From Phycisphaera mikurensis NBRC 102666 (GTDB taxonomy: Bacteria; Planctomycetota; Phycisphaerae; Phycisphaerales; SM1A02), in contig CAMDCW010000005.1 of assembly GCA_945890745.1 (NCBI GenBank), positions 1-38,035 on the forward strand: a DNA stretch of 38,035 nucleotides, given 5' to 3'. Below are positions 9,057 through 18,416 of this stretch, in pieces (the stretch's first letter is position 1; each line of letters opens with the position of its first letter). A program made the translations under genes and the position numbers. Below the pieces are notes generated by a model. It was given only the letters and a program-made list of their open reading frames with translations. It searched no databases and was not told the DNA's origin.

Positions 9057-9128
9057 CTGGCCGCAGGCGCCGGAGAGGATAGGGCCGCGCTCAGCGGCCA
9101 TCCTCGTAAGGCGGATGCGGGCCAGTAC
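9057..9128. repeat. Structured hairpin repeat element, copy 2
   Basis: cTGGCCGCAGGCGCCGGAGAGGATAGGGCCGCGCTCAGCGGCCATCCTCGTAAGGCGGATGCGGGCCAgtac; same fold as copy 1, with C->T and G->A changes at paired positions. Confidence 0.8.
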
Positions 9129-9239
9129 AAGGACGTAATGCCACAAGGCCGGAAATCACCCCAATTACCGCAATATGTAGTCCCATCAGCAAACCGATCG
9201 GGCATTTGAGTTGCTTCGCGTACCCTGCTTGATTCCCCT

Positions 9240-11285
9240 ATGCCTATTGCCACGCTCACCAACGTCCGTTACGGCTTCGGCACCCACATCGTGCTCGACG
9301 GTGCCACTGTGTCGATCGAGCCCGGCGAGAAGGTTGGGCTAGTCGGTCGCAACGGCGGCGGCAAGAGCACGCTCATGAAGCTGATCGCCGGTCTGTGGCA
9401 AGTGGACTTTGGAACCCTTGCGCTTGCCCGCGGCACGCGCGTTGGTTACTTGGCTCAGGACCCAAGGCTTGAACCAACGGACACGCTTCGCCATGCTGCC
9501 GCGCGTGCGTTCGAGCACCTTGACAGTCTGCATCGCCAGATGGAAGAAATTTACGAGTTGATGGCCAAGCCGGACGCGGACATCGACATTCTGATGAAGC
9601 GCCAGGTGAAGATCGAAGAAGAGATCGAACGCGCGGGCGGGTACGCCATTGATCACAAGATTGACGAAACACTGCACGGCCTGGGCTTCACCGATGAGCA
9701 ATTCTCGGTGTTGGTTTCCAAGATGTCCGGCGGCCAGCGCGCACGTGTTGGGCTTGCACGTTTGCTGCTCGAGCAACCCGACATCTTGCTGCTCGATGAA
9801 CCAACCAACCATTTGGATATCGAAGGACGCCGCTGGCTAGAGAATTTCCTAGCCAATGAGTATCCCGGCGCCGTCCTGGTGGTCAGCCATGATCGACGAC
9901 TCTTGGACGCAGTGGTGCACCGCATCATTGAAGTCGATCAAGGTCGCATTATTGAATATCCCGGCAATTACCGCGATTTCATCAACCTGCGACGTGAGCG
10001 CATGATGAACAGCCAGCGCAGCCATGAGAAGCAACTCGGCAAGATCCGCGCTGAAGAGCAGTACATCCTGAAGTACAAAGCTGGTCAGCGTGCCAAGCAA
10101 GCGCGTGGTCGCGAAACACGGCTCGAGCGCTTCAAGCGTGATGAACTGGTGGACCGCCCAGCTGAGCTTGATGTCATGAGCCTGGAACTTCCCAAGGCCC
10201 CGCGCGTGGGTGACTATGTCATGCGCGGCGCAGGGCTATCAAAGCGTTACGGTGACAAGGTCCTCTTCAATGAGTTGGACTTTGCAATCAAGCCGCTCGA
10301 CCGGATCGGAATTGTTGGGCCCAACGGCGCAGGCAAGACCACACTGGTGCGCGCACTTCTTGGCGATCTTCAGCCGGATGCTGGCGAACTGAAAGTGAGC
10401 CCGCAGATCAAGGTCGGCTACTTCCGGCAGACGCAAGAGCACATTGACCCCATGCTGACGGTGTGGGAATACCTGCAGCGAGTGATCGCTTCGAATGAAG
10501 GCGGACTCCGCGCAAGTGAGCAGCAGGCGCGCAATCTGGCCGGAGCATTCCTGTTCTCTGGGCCTGAGCAAGAGAAATGCGTTGGCAATCTCTCCGGCGG
10601 TGAGCGCGGTCGCATGGTGATTGCTGGCATCGTCAGCGCCGCCAACAACCTGATCGTCTTGGATGAGCCGACCAACCACTTGGATATTCCCAGCGCAGAA
10701 CGACTAGAAACAGCCCTTTCGATGGATCCAAAGGATGGCGGCTATGACGGCGCGCTCATCCTGATTAGCCATGATCGCGCGCTTCTCTCCGCATGTTGTG
10801 ATCGCCTGCTGATTCTTGATGGCGAAGGCAACGCCCGCGACTTTGACGGTGGCTGGGACGAATGGGAAGCCAAGGAAGCTGAAGAGCGCTCGCAGCGCGA
10901 CGCGGTTGAACGCGCCGCTGCTGATCGCGAGAAAGCAAAGACCGAGCAACGCACGCGACCAGAGCCGTCCGGGAAGAGCGGATCAGGTTCCAATAGTCCC
11001 GCAAACAACAAGGGTGCCGGAAACAACAAGGCCAACGGCGCATCAAGTTCAAAGGGATCATCAAGCGCCACTGCTGGCGATCCAAAGCTTGCGCGCATGA
11101 ACCTTGAGCAGATCGAAGCACGTATCACTGCGATCGAAACGCGCACGCGCGCCATCGATACTGACCTGATGAACCCAAAGGTCTACGCCGATTCCGCAAA
11201 GTCGCGCACACTCACTCAGGAACGCGAACGGCTCCAGCAAGAGCTGGAGCCGCTGGAGTTTGAGTGGAGCCGCCGCAGCGAGTAA
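9240..11285 (+). CDS. ABC-F family ATP-binding cassette protein (two NBDs, Uup/EttA-like)
   Basis: GRNGGGKSTLMKLIAG and GPNGAGKTTLVRALLG Walker A; LSGGERGRMVIAG / MSGGQRARVGLARLLL signatures; LLLDEPTNHLDIE and IVLDEPTNHLDIP; no TM domains; charged C-terminal tail. Confidence 0.95.
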   Translation: MPIATLTNVRYGFGTHIVLDGATVSIEPGEKVGLVGRNGGGKSTLMKLIAGLWQVDFGTLALARGTRVGYLAQDPRLEPTDTLRHAAARAFEHLDSLHRQMEEIYELMAKPDADIDILMKRQVKIEEEIERAGGYAIDHKIDETLHGLGFTDEQFSVLVSKMSGGQRARVGLARLLLEQPDILLLDEPTNHLDIEGRRWLENFLANEYPGAVLVVSHDRRLLDAVVHRIIEVDQGRIIEYPGNYRDFINLRRERMMNSQRSHEKQLGKIRAEEQYILKYKAGQRAKQARGRETRLERFKRDELVDRPAELDVMSLELPKAPRVGDYVMRGAGLSKRYGDKVLFNELDFAIKPLDRIGIVGPNGAGKTTLVRALLGDLQPDAGELKVSPQIKVGYFRQTQEHIDPMLTVWEYLQRVIASNEGGLRASEQQARNLAGAFLFSGPEQEKCVGNLSGGERGRMVIAGIVSAANNLIVLDEPTNHLDIPSAERLETALSMDPKDGGYDGALILISHDRALLSACCDRLLILDGEGNARDFDGGWDEWEAKEAEERSQRDAVERAAADREKAKTEQRTRPEPSGKSGSGSNSPANNKGAGNNKANGASSSKGSSSATAGDPKLARMNLEQIEARITAIETRTRAIDTDLMNPKVYADSAKSRTLTQERERLQQELEPLEFEWSRRSE

Positions 11286-12206
11286 TTAGCTGCTCATGAC
11301 AACCTTGTCGGTACTGTCGACTAATTCAATGGTGCCGGAATTCAGTAGGCATGCAGTGTCCAAGGCGAGTTTGAATTCTGCACCCCAAATTCCGTGCACC
11401 GCTTCGAACTCAACAATGTCGGTGATGACGTTTAAGTCAGACCGATGCCGCAAGGTGTATTTGCCTGTTTTCACACCAATCGCAATGCCCATCAGGGTGC
11501 CATTGGTGGTGTCCACGGCCAAAGTCAATGTGCCGGACTCGGTGGTGGCGGTTACATCCTTGCTGCTTAGCCCGCGCAGGAAGCTAGCCCTCTCAAACCG
11601 TGTCAGTGCGCCCGGGTGATCAAGGGATTCAAAGATCTGGTTCGGCGACGCCTTACCCAGCGCATACTCCGAAACCTTCAGCGCGAAGCCACTGTTGAGT
11701 AACTGGAACACCAACGCCACCGTCAACGCCGCAGTCAAAGCGATCGAGGCTGCACGCCAGTAGTACGAACTGACAGTGAACCGCTCGACATCCTTGCGGA
11801 GGACAGCCAGTTCCATTGCCTGCTCAACCAAGTCCTTGGTGTCGACCGAACGCGCCACGCGACGATTGCCGCGCGATGCCATCCGCCCAATCAGGGCGAT
11901 CGGTGCAAACTGTGATTCTTGCTGCTCAACGGCGGTCATCACCCGCGTCAGCGTCTGTAACTTCAGTTCGGCGGACGGCTCTTCCGCTGCCAAGAACGCC
12001 GGGTCAGCAACCGCGGCCGCCTGGATGACCCGCAACTCGGCCTGCAGCGCTGCTGGCGAATCGCGGAAGGCGCGATCAAACTGCGCCGCATCGACATCAT
12101 CAAGCAAGCCCAAGGCGTCGAGCACGGCGAGTGCTCGCAAGTCGGGCCCACGCCCTGCTTCAGGCGTCATTCGGTCACTGAAATTGTTGCCATCGTTGAA
12201 CTGCAT
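11286..12206 (-). CDS. Probable membrane-anchored anti-sigma factor (RskA-like)
   Basis: Lies directly downstream of an ECF sigma gene; N-terminal acidic helical region (ALAVLDALGLLDDVDAAQFDRAFRDSPAALQAEL), one TM (AASIALTAALTVALVFQLL), periplasmic C-terminal domain. Confidence 0.65.
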   Translation of the reverse strand: MQFNDGNNFSDRMTPEAGRGPDLRALAVLDALGLLDDVDAAQFDRAFRDSPAALQAELRVIQAAAVADPAFLAAEEPSAELKLQTLTRVMTAVEQQESQFAPIALIGRMASRGNRRVARSVDTKDLVEQAMELAVLRKDVERFTVSSYYWRAASIALTAALTVALVFQLLNSGFALKVSEYALGKASPNQIFESLDHPGALTRFERASFLRGLSSKDVTATTESGTLTLAVDTTNGTLMGIAIGVKTGKYTLRHRSDLNVITDIVEFEAVHGIWGAEFKLALDTACLLNSGTIELVDSTDKVVMSS

Positions 12207-12261
12207 CAAATCCCCTTGTGTTACTGTTGACCCATTCGCAGGCCACGGTCGATCGGCTGCC

Positions 12262-12864
12262 TTACGCCGAAGAATCTTGTCCATGATTTTTGTTATCAGA
12301 CATAAGGCGATCGCGGAGCCGAGCAAGCCCTCGGCTGAGAGCGCTTTTTACCGTTCCCAGCGGAGCATTGAGCTGCTCGCTCACCTCACGAAGGGTGAAG
12401 CCCTGGATGTAAGTCCGCTCGATCACCACTCGTTGCAATTCCGGCAGTTCAGCCACCCGGCGCTGCAGAATTTCCAGGTCATGATTTCCACCCATATCGC
12501 GCGGCGGCATCACCACCGGCCCAAGGAAATCGACCGATGAATCAAGCCCCAGTTGCTCCGGTCGCGCACTCTTACGACGCAAGCGGTCGATCAAATGCCG
12601 GCGAGAAATCAGCATGACCCACGTCACCAACTTAGCGCGATTGGGGTCAAACCGGTCCGCGGTCTGCCACAGACGGATAAAGGTCTCCTGAACCGCGTCC
12701 TCAGCCTCTGCTCGGGAGGGCATGATTTGCCGCGATGTCTTGTACACGAGCCCCACAAAGCGGTCGTACAGCTCCGCCATGGCGGCTTCGTCGCCCTCGC
12801 CGACCTTCTGCATCAAGAGCCAGTCATTATGTTCAGCAGGTTCCAAGGGTTCTCCCTTCCGCAA
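12262..12864 (-). CDS. RNA polymerase ECF sigma factor (SigK-like)
   Basis: AEAEDAVQETFIRLWQTADRFDPNRAKLVTWVMLISRRHLIDRLRRK (region 2) and LPELQRVVIERTYIQGFTLREVSEQLNAPLGTVKSALSRGLARLRD (region 4). Confidence 0.92.
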   Translation of the reverse strand: MRKGEPLEPAEHNDWLLMQKVGEGDEAAMAELYDRFVGLVYKTSRQIMPSRAEAEDAVQETFIRLWQTADRFDPNRAKLVTWVMLISRRHLIDRLRRKSARPEQLGLDSSVDFLGPVVMPPRDMGGNHDLEILQRRVAELPELQRVVIERTYIQGFTLREVSEQLNAPLGTVKSALSRGLARLRDRLMSDNKNHGQDSSA

Positions 12865-13030
12865 GGAGCATTGACAGGGCCGACAACACAGAGTGTGCCT
12901 CCGACTCTCGGGGTTTGGGACGTTATTCCACCAGAATTCGTTCAGATTTCGATTGAGTTTCGCTCAGATGGTGGCAAACTACCCATGGCTGCTGCTGTGC
13001 GTCCCCTCCCAGCCCTCTGCGAACTACGTG

Positions 13031-13861
13031 ATGACCAAGAAGACAGGTCTTCCATATTCGTTGTTCAACAAGCCGTCTCGCAGCGGCGCGAGCGGTGCAT
13101 TCGCCTCGCAGCGTGCCTTCACCGTCATTGAACTGATCGTCTGCATGGGGATCGTGGCGGTGTTGTGCGGCATCCTGCTGCCGTCGCTGCGCGCAGCACG
13201 GGAGGCGTCGTGCAAACTCAACTGCCAATCCAACAAGCGTCAGATTGGCACAGCGATCGTGGCCTACGGCATGCAGTCAAACAGCCGGATTCCACAGAGC
13301 GTGAATGCCGAGGGCAATCAACCACGGCGGCAAGAGTTGATGGCCTCTCGCTTGAAGGATGGCTCCATGCCCGGGTCCGCTGGATGGGACGGATTGGGAT
13401 TCTTGGTCAAGGGTGGATACCTCGGCAACTGCCAATGCCTCTACTGCCCAAGCCATCACGGCGACCATTCCTTTGGTCGCTACGCAGACGACTACGCAAG
13501 CAAGGACTCGGCCAGTGTGCAGATCTATACGAACTATCACTACTCCGGGCACATCCTTCGGCAATTGCGCGCAGGACTGGACGACTCCCGTGACACAGAG
13601 ATCACCATCGACTCCGGCAGTGATGTTCTCCTCCTCACCGATGGACTGCGAACCCGTTCCGATTTCAATCACGAAACCGGTCTCAACCGAATGATGGCTG
13701 ACCTCAGCATCGAGTGGTGGGCTGACACGGGCAATCTGTTGCGCAACAAGATTCCGGTGAACGCGGTGATCGCGGGCGCATCATCAGCAGCGTCATCACC
13801 GACAAACTTCGACAACATCTGGGATGAAATTAACCCACAGCCGCCAGTTGCGAACCCCTGA
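13031..13861 (+). CDS. Type II secretion/prepilin-like protein with N-terminal methylation motif (DUF1559-like)
   Basis: RAFTVIELIVCMGIVAVLCGILLPSLRAAREASCKLNCQSNKRQIGTAIVAYG; alternative start at 12968. Confidence 0.8.
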   Translation: MTKKTGLPYSLFNKPSRSGASGAFASQRAFTVIELIVCMGIVAVLCGILLPSLRAAREASCKLNCQSNKRQIGTAIVAYGMQSNSRIPQSVNAEGNQPRRQELMASRLKDGSMPGSAGWDGLGFLVKGGYLGNCQCLYCPSHHGDHSFGRYADDYASKDSASVQIYTNYHYSGHILRQLRAGLDDSRDTEITIDSGSDVLLLTDGLRTRSDFNHETGLNRMMADLSIEWWADTGNLLRNKIPVNAVIAGASSAASSPTNFDNIWDEINPQPPVANP

Positions 13862-13940
13862 TGCAGCAACGCTGCGCAGCCGTCGACTCACGCTGATATC
13901 AGCACCACCATGATGCGCGATCGGCGATCACTGCTGGCCT

Positions 13941-14945
13941 CTACTTCTCAACACGCGGATTCGTCAGCACACCTTGCTGCGCCCGGTGTTCGCTAAATCC
14001 CAAGTCAAACGTGCGATATCCGCGCCACGCGAGCCGCTCACCTGCCAACATGTGATCGATCCGCAACAGCGCCCACGGACGTTCAAAGGTGCACAGCCAA
14101 CCGCTCGCGCGCCATGGTGGGGCGGGATTACAACCATTGGCAAGTTCGACGATCACCCAACTGCCGGGCGTGCAATTGAAATCACCAAGGACAACATCCG
14201 GCGCAGCAGGCAACGCCACGCGCCGCAGAACATCGTGCACTGCGTTCGCCAATCGACCGCGCGCCACCCACGGAGCCGATGGCAGGTCAACAGCAAGAAT
14301 ATGAATCGGCGCCCCGGTTGGTGACTGCACCACCATCCACGCGAGCCACACCGTACCGATGCGCGCGATCGATTCGTGACACAGGATCCGGCACTCCAAG
14401 ATAGGAAGGCGCGATGCAATGGCAACAACTCCAAGATCAACGCCGCGCATCCCATCCGGCAGCCACTCTTCACGAGCAGCCGTTCGAAACATGGAACCCG
14501 GTCCACTGATGACCGCCACATCGCCCATCACCCCAGCGAGCGCGCGACCACACGCCAGCGCATGGTCGCCAGGCCACTGCGGATTCCAGTGGGTAATCAC
14601 TACATCTTCAGACGTGGCCGAGGCCGATACTGGTTGCCAACCAACATCATTGCGAAGAAATCGCGCAGCGCTCCAGACCGTGACGGCAGTCAGTGCAATG
14701 CACAAGACGCGCGCCGGCAACGGCGTTCCAAATGCGCGCCGCGCCATCCACGCACCGAACGCGAACACCACACACATCATCCACGCCGGCACCCAGAACA
14801 CGCACTGGCTCCAGACCCATTGATCACGTGCAATCTGCGCGGCGATCCAGATGACGGCAATGAGTGATACTGGCAGTACCACCATCACCGCCAGCGCAAA
14901 TGCCCAGCCGGTCAACGTTTGACGTGCTGGCTTCGGAGCGATCAC
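13941..14945 (-). CDS. Membrane protein with endonuclease/exonuclease/phosphatase (EEP)-like domain
   Basis: N-terminal TM helices; VVLGDFNCTPGSW, RIDHMLAGERL and GFSEHRAQQ resemble EEP motifs. GTG start at 14945 overlaps the stop of the upstream phosphatase gene (GTGA). Confidence 0.65.
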   Translation of the reverse strand: MIAPKPARQTLTGWAFALAVMVVLPVSLIAVIWIAAQIARDQWVWSQCVFWVPAWMMCVVFAFGAWMARRAFGTPLPARVLCIALTAVTVWSAARFLRNDVGWQPVSASATSEDVVITHWNPQWPGDHALACGRALAGVMGDVAVISGPGSMFRTAAREEWLPDGMRGVDLGVVAIASRLPILECRILCHESIARIGTVWLAWMVVQSPTGAPIHILAVDLPSAPWVARGRLANAVHDVLRRVALPAAPDVVLGDFNCTPGSWVIVELANGCNPAPPWRASGWLCTFERPWALLRIDHMLAGERLAWRGYRTFDLGFSEHRAQQGVLTNPRVEK

Positions 14946-15952
14946 GCTGGCACCGCTCCCGCAAGCGCCGCCAGCGCTGGCAACACGCGCGCTTCCAAGC
15001 CGCGGGTCGTACACACGATGCCGATATTCGCAGAGAGCGTTTCGCCGTGCGAGAAATCAAGCTCGCGCCCGTGCGCGTCGGTGATGCACGCGCCTGCTAC
15101 TTCTGCAATCAGCGTGCCGGATGCGTGATCCCAGATGCACTCCGAATGTCCGGGCGCGCGTGGCATTCGAATCACTAAATCAGCATCGCCGCGTGCCAGC
15201 AGCGCGTATTTGCACTGACTGTCCATCTCTTGATTGGTGAACGGCCCAAGCGCCGCAATGCATGGCTCAAGCCGCGAAGGCACCGCACTCTTACTGCGAT
15301 TCAATGAACGCGCCCAACGCGGAGCCGATCCGTTCCACGCGTTGAGTGTCAAGCGTGACTGCGCTGCGCCGGACGCATCGCATTCGAACGCGCCCATGCC
15401 GCGCGCGGCCGCGTAGATCACGCCCGGACCACCCGTGTGTACTGCCATATCTCCACGCGAGCCCATGCGCGGGCAGCCCAACACGCCCACGGTGGTGCGG
15501 CTTCCTTCAATGCGCGCCAAGCACACTGAGCACTGCATGCCCAGAAGAAATCCTTTGGTTCCATCAATCGGGTCGATCGTCCAGTACGGCTCGCCAGCGC
15601 GTGGTTCATCACCGTCAATCATGCGCAGTGCCGCAGCGCGATCGCGCCAGCCGAGCATGCTGCGAATGGCATCCACTACCAGTCGCTCAACGTCGGGGCG
15701 CCCACTGGTGGCCAACACATCAGCGTGCTCTTCTCCTAACAGCGGAACGCGTCCATCGGCGGAGCGAGCGCGCAGTCCTGCCACCACCAGCGCTTGCAAC
15801 ACATAGTCAGCAGCGGTCACGGGCGAACCGTCGCCCTTCTCGATGGGCGGCACTGATGCCAATGTCTCGCCCAGGAGTCGGACGGCAGGCAGCGCGGGAA
15901 CCACCGCGGCAATCGCGGTGGCCAACAGGCTGTCATTTGGAATGTGTGGCAT
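14942..15952 (-). CDS. Inositol monophosphatase-superfamily enzyme, HAL2/CysQ-like 3'(2'),5'-bisphosphate nucleotidase
   Basis: [79 protein letters not shown]. Confidence 0.88.
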   Translation of the reverse strand: MPHIPNDSLLATAIAAVVPALPAVRLLGETLASVPPIEKGDGSPVTAADYVLQALVVAGLRARSADGRVPLLGEEHADVLATSGRPDVERLVVDAIRSMLGWRDRAAALRMIDGDEPRAGEPYWTIDPIDGTKGFLLGMQCSVCLARIEGSRTTVGVLGCPRMGSRGDMAVHTGGPGVIYAAARGMGAFECDASGAAQSRLTLNAWNGSAPRWARSLNRSKSAVPSRLEPCIAALGPFTNQEMDSQCKYALLARGDADLVIRMPRAPGHSECIWDHASGTLIAEVAGACITDAHGRELDFSHGETLSANIGIVCTTRGLEARVLPALAALAGAVPA

Positions 15953-16016
15953 CGGGTCTGAGGCTGAGTGCATGGATCGGTCCGGTGCGGATGTCATTGG
16001 GGTTACCGATCCTAGA

Positions 16017-16073
16017 GTGGAACCCCAGCGTGGAAGTCCTGCGTGGAACTCCAGCGTGGAAGTCCCCATGGAA
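16017..16073. repeat. 13-bp tandem iterons (about 4.4 copies; two 26-bp higher-order units)
   Basis: GTGGAACCCCAGC GTGGAAGTCCTGC GTGGAACTCCAGC GTGGAAGTCCCCA TGGAAC; GTGGAA at 16017, 16030, 16043 and 16056. Confidence 0.8.
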
Positions 16074-16185
16074 CCGCCCCTGTACCCCCCGTCCAGACCG
16101 TGTGCTGCCAGAACGGCAGATTCCCGCCACGGCGGCACCGAATGGGACAGGAAATCGGCCCATTGCACCCCAAATTGGCGCCCCA

Positions 16186-16209
16186 CGGACTGGCACGCGG
16201 GTTGCTTTA
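16186..16209 (+). promoter_or_regulatory. Predicted sigma-54 (RpoN) -24/-12 promoter of dnaK
   Basis: cggaC TGGCACG cggg TTGCT tta: matches the YTGGCACG-N4-TTGCW consensus with exact GG-N10-GC spacing (GG 16192-16193, GC 16204-16205), about 75 bp upstream of the dnaK ATG. Confidence 0.7.
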
Positions 16210-16281
16210 TCACCATGGCGCGGGCATCCCGCCCCCTCCCCCACCAAAGAACCATCCTCACCGAAAGGGAATCAACTCACT

Positions 16282-18198
16282 ATGTCAACCAAATCAATCA
16301 TCATCGGAATCGATCTCGGCACCACGAACAGCGTGGTCGCCGTCATGGAAGGCTCCCAGCCCAAGGTCATCATCAACTCCGTCGGTCAGCGCACCACCCC
16401 CTCGGTGGTCGGCTTCACCGAGAAGGGCGAACGGCTCGTCGGCCAGACCGCCAAGCACCAGCAGATCACCAACCCCAGCAACACCGTCTTCAGCATCAAG
16501 CGCTTCATGGGTCGTCGCCACAGTGAGGTAGGCCACGAAGAGAAGTTGGTGCCCTACACCATCAAGGGTGCACCGGACGAAATGGTGAAGGTTGGCATCC
16601 GCGGCAAGGATTACTCCCCGCCGGAAATCTCCGCCATGATCTTGGCCGACCTCAAGCGTCAGGCCGAAGAGTTCCTTGGCGAAACCGTCACCCGCGCGGT
16701 CATCACGGTGCCCGCGTACTTCAACGACGCGCAACGCCAAGCCACCAAGGACGCTGGCGAAGTTGCCGGCCTCAAAGTCGAGCGCATCATCAACGAGCCA
16801 ACGGCCGCGGCACTCGCCTACGGTCTTGAGAAGAAGACCAATGCGAAGATCGCTGTCTTCGACCTCGGCGGCGGTACGTTCGACGTGTCCATCCTGGACA
16901 TTTCCGACGGCGTGTTCGAAGTGCTCTCCACGAACGGTGACACTCACCTCGGCGGCGATGACTTTGACCAGAAGCTCATCGACTTCTTGGCCGAAGACTT
17001 CCGCAAGAAGGAAGGCATTGATGTCCGCAAGGATCCAATGGCTCTGCAGCGCTTGAAGGAAGCTGCTGAGAAGGCAAAGATTGAACTCTCCACTCAGGTG
17101 GAGACCACGGTCAACTTGCCGTTCATCACCGCGGACCAGAACGGTCCGAAGCACTTGCAAGTCACGCTGACACGCGCCAAGTTTGAAGAACTCTGCAAGG
17201 ATCTCTTCGAACGCCTTGCTGCGCCGTGCGAGAAGGCGCTTGCTGATGCCAAGCTCAAGCCGTCCGACGTGCAAGAGATCGTCATGGTTGGTGGTTCGAT
17301 TCGCATCCCCAAGGTGCAGGAACTCGCCAAGAAGATCTTCCACACTGACAACCTTGACAAGAGCATCAATCCCGACGAAGTGGTTGCCATCGGCGCAGCC
17401 ATCCAGGGCGGCGTCCTCATGGGCGATGTGAAGAACGTGGTGCTCCTTGATGTCACCCCGCTCTCACTCGGCGTGGAAACGCTCGGCGGCGTGATGACCA
17501 AGCTCATCGAGCGCAACACCACCATCCCAACTTCGAAGAAGGAAATCTTCTCTACTGCGCAGGACAATCAGAACGCTGTGACGATCGTGGTGCTGCAGGG
17601 CGAGCGCCAGATGGCTGCCGACAATCGCGTGCTGGGACGCTTCGACCTGCAAGGCATTGCAGCCGCTCCGCGCGGTGTGCCGCAAGTGGAAGTGGAATTC
17701 TCGCTGGACGCCAACGGCATCCTGAATGTCATGGCCACTGAGAAGGCCACTGGCAAGAAGCAGGAAATCAAGATCACCGGCTCGAGCGGTATCTCCAAGG
17801 ACGAAGTGGAGCGCATGCGCAAGGATGCCGAGGATCACGCCACCGCCGACAAGGCGCGTCGCGAGCTCGTCGACACCAAGAATCGTGCGGAGCAGGTGGC
17901 GTACCAGGTCAAGAAGCAGCTTGAGGAGATGGGCGCGAAGGTCCCAGCCGAAAGCCGCAACAAGATTGAAAGTGCGCTCAGCAACCTTGAGGACAAGCTG
18001 AAGGGCGACGATCAAGCCGCCATCGAAGCTGCCCTGAACAACCTGATGAACGCCTCGGGCGAACTGCAGCAAGCTGCGGGTGCCGCGGGCGCGGGCGAAG
18101 CTGGAGCAGCTGGCGGATCCGCTGGATCATCCGAAGGCGGCCCCAAGAAGGACGACGTCATCGACGCCGAGTACGAAGTAACCGACGAGAAGAAGTAA
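16282..18198 (+). CDS. dnaK: Molecular chaperone DnaK (Hsp70)
   Basis: [63 protein letters not shown]-terminal ...[14 protein letters not shown]. Confidence 0.98.
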   Translation: MSTKSIIIGIDLGTTNSVVAVMEGSQPKVIINSVGQRTTPSVVGFTEKGERLVGQTAKHQQITNPSNTVFSIKRFMGRRHSEVGHEEKLVPYTIKGAPDEMVKVGIRGKDYSPPEISAMILADLKRQAEEFLGETVTRAVITVPAYFNDAQRQATKDAGEVAGLKVERIINEPTAAALAYGLEKKTNAKIAVFDLGGGTFDVSILDISDGVFEVLSTNGDTHLGGDDFDQKLIDFLAEDFRKKEGIDVRKDPMALQRLKEAAEKAKIELSTQVETTVNLPFITADQNGPKHLQVTLTRAKFEELCKDLFERLAAPCEKALADAKLKPSDVQEIVMVGGSIRIPKVQELAKKIFHTDNLDKSINPDEVVAIGAAIQGGVLMGDVKNVVLLDVTPLSLGVETLGGVMTKLIERNTTIPTSKKEIFSTAQDNQNAVTIVVLQGERQMAADNRVLGRFDLQGIAAAPRGVPQVEVEFSLDANGILNVMATEKATGKKQEIKITGSSGISKDEVERMRKDAEDHATADKARRELVDTKNRAEQVAYQVKKQLEEMGAKVPAESRNKIESALSNLEDKLKGDDQAAIEAALNNLMNASGELQQAAGAAGAGEAGAAGGSAGSSEGGPKKDDVIDAEYEVTDEKK

Positions 18199-18230
18199 AT
18201 AGGTGCCGTTCACCCCTGTCCCCAATTTCC
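18197..18230 (+). repeat. REP-like dispersed repeat, copy 2 (begins inside dnaK stop codon)
   Basis: AAATAGGTGCCGTTCACCCCTGTCCCCAATTTCC; shares its first 27 bases with copy 1. Confidence 0.8.
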
Positions 18231-18264
18231 ACAAAGGGGCGCCCACATGGGCGCCCCTTTGTGC
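18231..18264. terminator. Bidirectional terminator-like hairpin downstream of dnaK
   Basis: ACAAAGGGGCGCCCAcaTGGGCGCCCCTTTGT, perfect 15-bp inverted arms. Confidence 0.75.
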
Positions 18265-18287
18265 ATCTGTGGCTTTCGGTACCCAGA

Positions 18288-18322
18288 AAATAGGGACAGG
18301 GGTGAACGGCACCTATTTAATT
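18288..18322 (-). repeat. REP-like dispersed repeat, copy 3 (inverted relative to copies 1 and 2)
   Basis: GAAAATAGGGACAGGGGTGAACGGCACCTATTTAA, reverse complement of copy 1. Confidence 0.8.
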
Positions 18323-18416
18323 TTGCCGCTAACCTGCATTGCTTCGGTACCGCTCCGCACAGCCTGATGCGCAACTTCGCGCATCACGCCGACCCGGGCG
18401 CAACGCCGCATGCACT

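Noticed and set aside
8671-9239. Possible tmRNA, RNase P RNA, SRP RNA or 6S RNA in the aroB/ABC-F intergenic region
   Set aside because: Checked both strands for hallmark motifs (tmRNA T-arm/CCA end, GAGGAAAGTCC, GGTCCGGAAGGAAGCAGC) and found none.
15346-16281. N-terminal extension of the dnaK ORF to 950 aa
   Set aside because: Overlaps the HAL2/CysQ-like gene and the iteron/promoter region; DnaK homology begins at [17 protein letters not shown] (16282).
16294-17343. 349-aa ORF antisense to dnaK
   Set aside because: Long antisense ORFs opposite dnaK are a familiar codon-bias artefact; no start signal or domain supports it.
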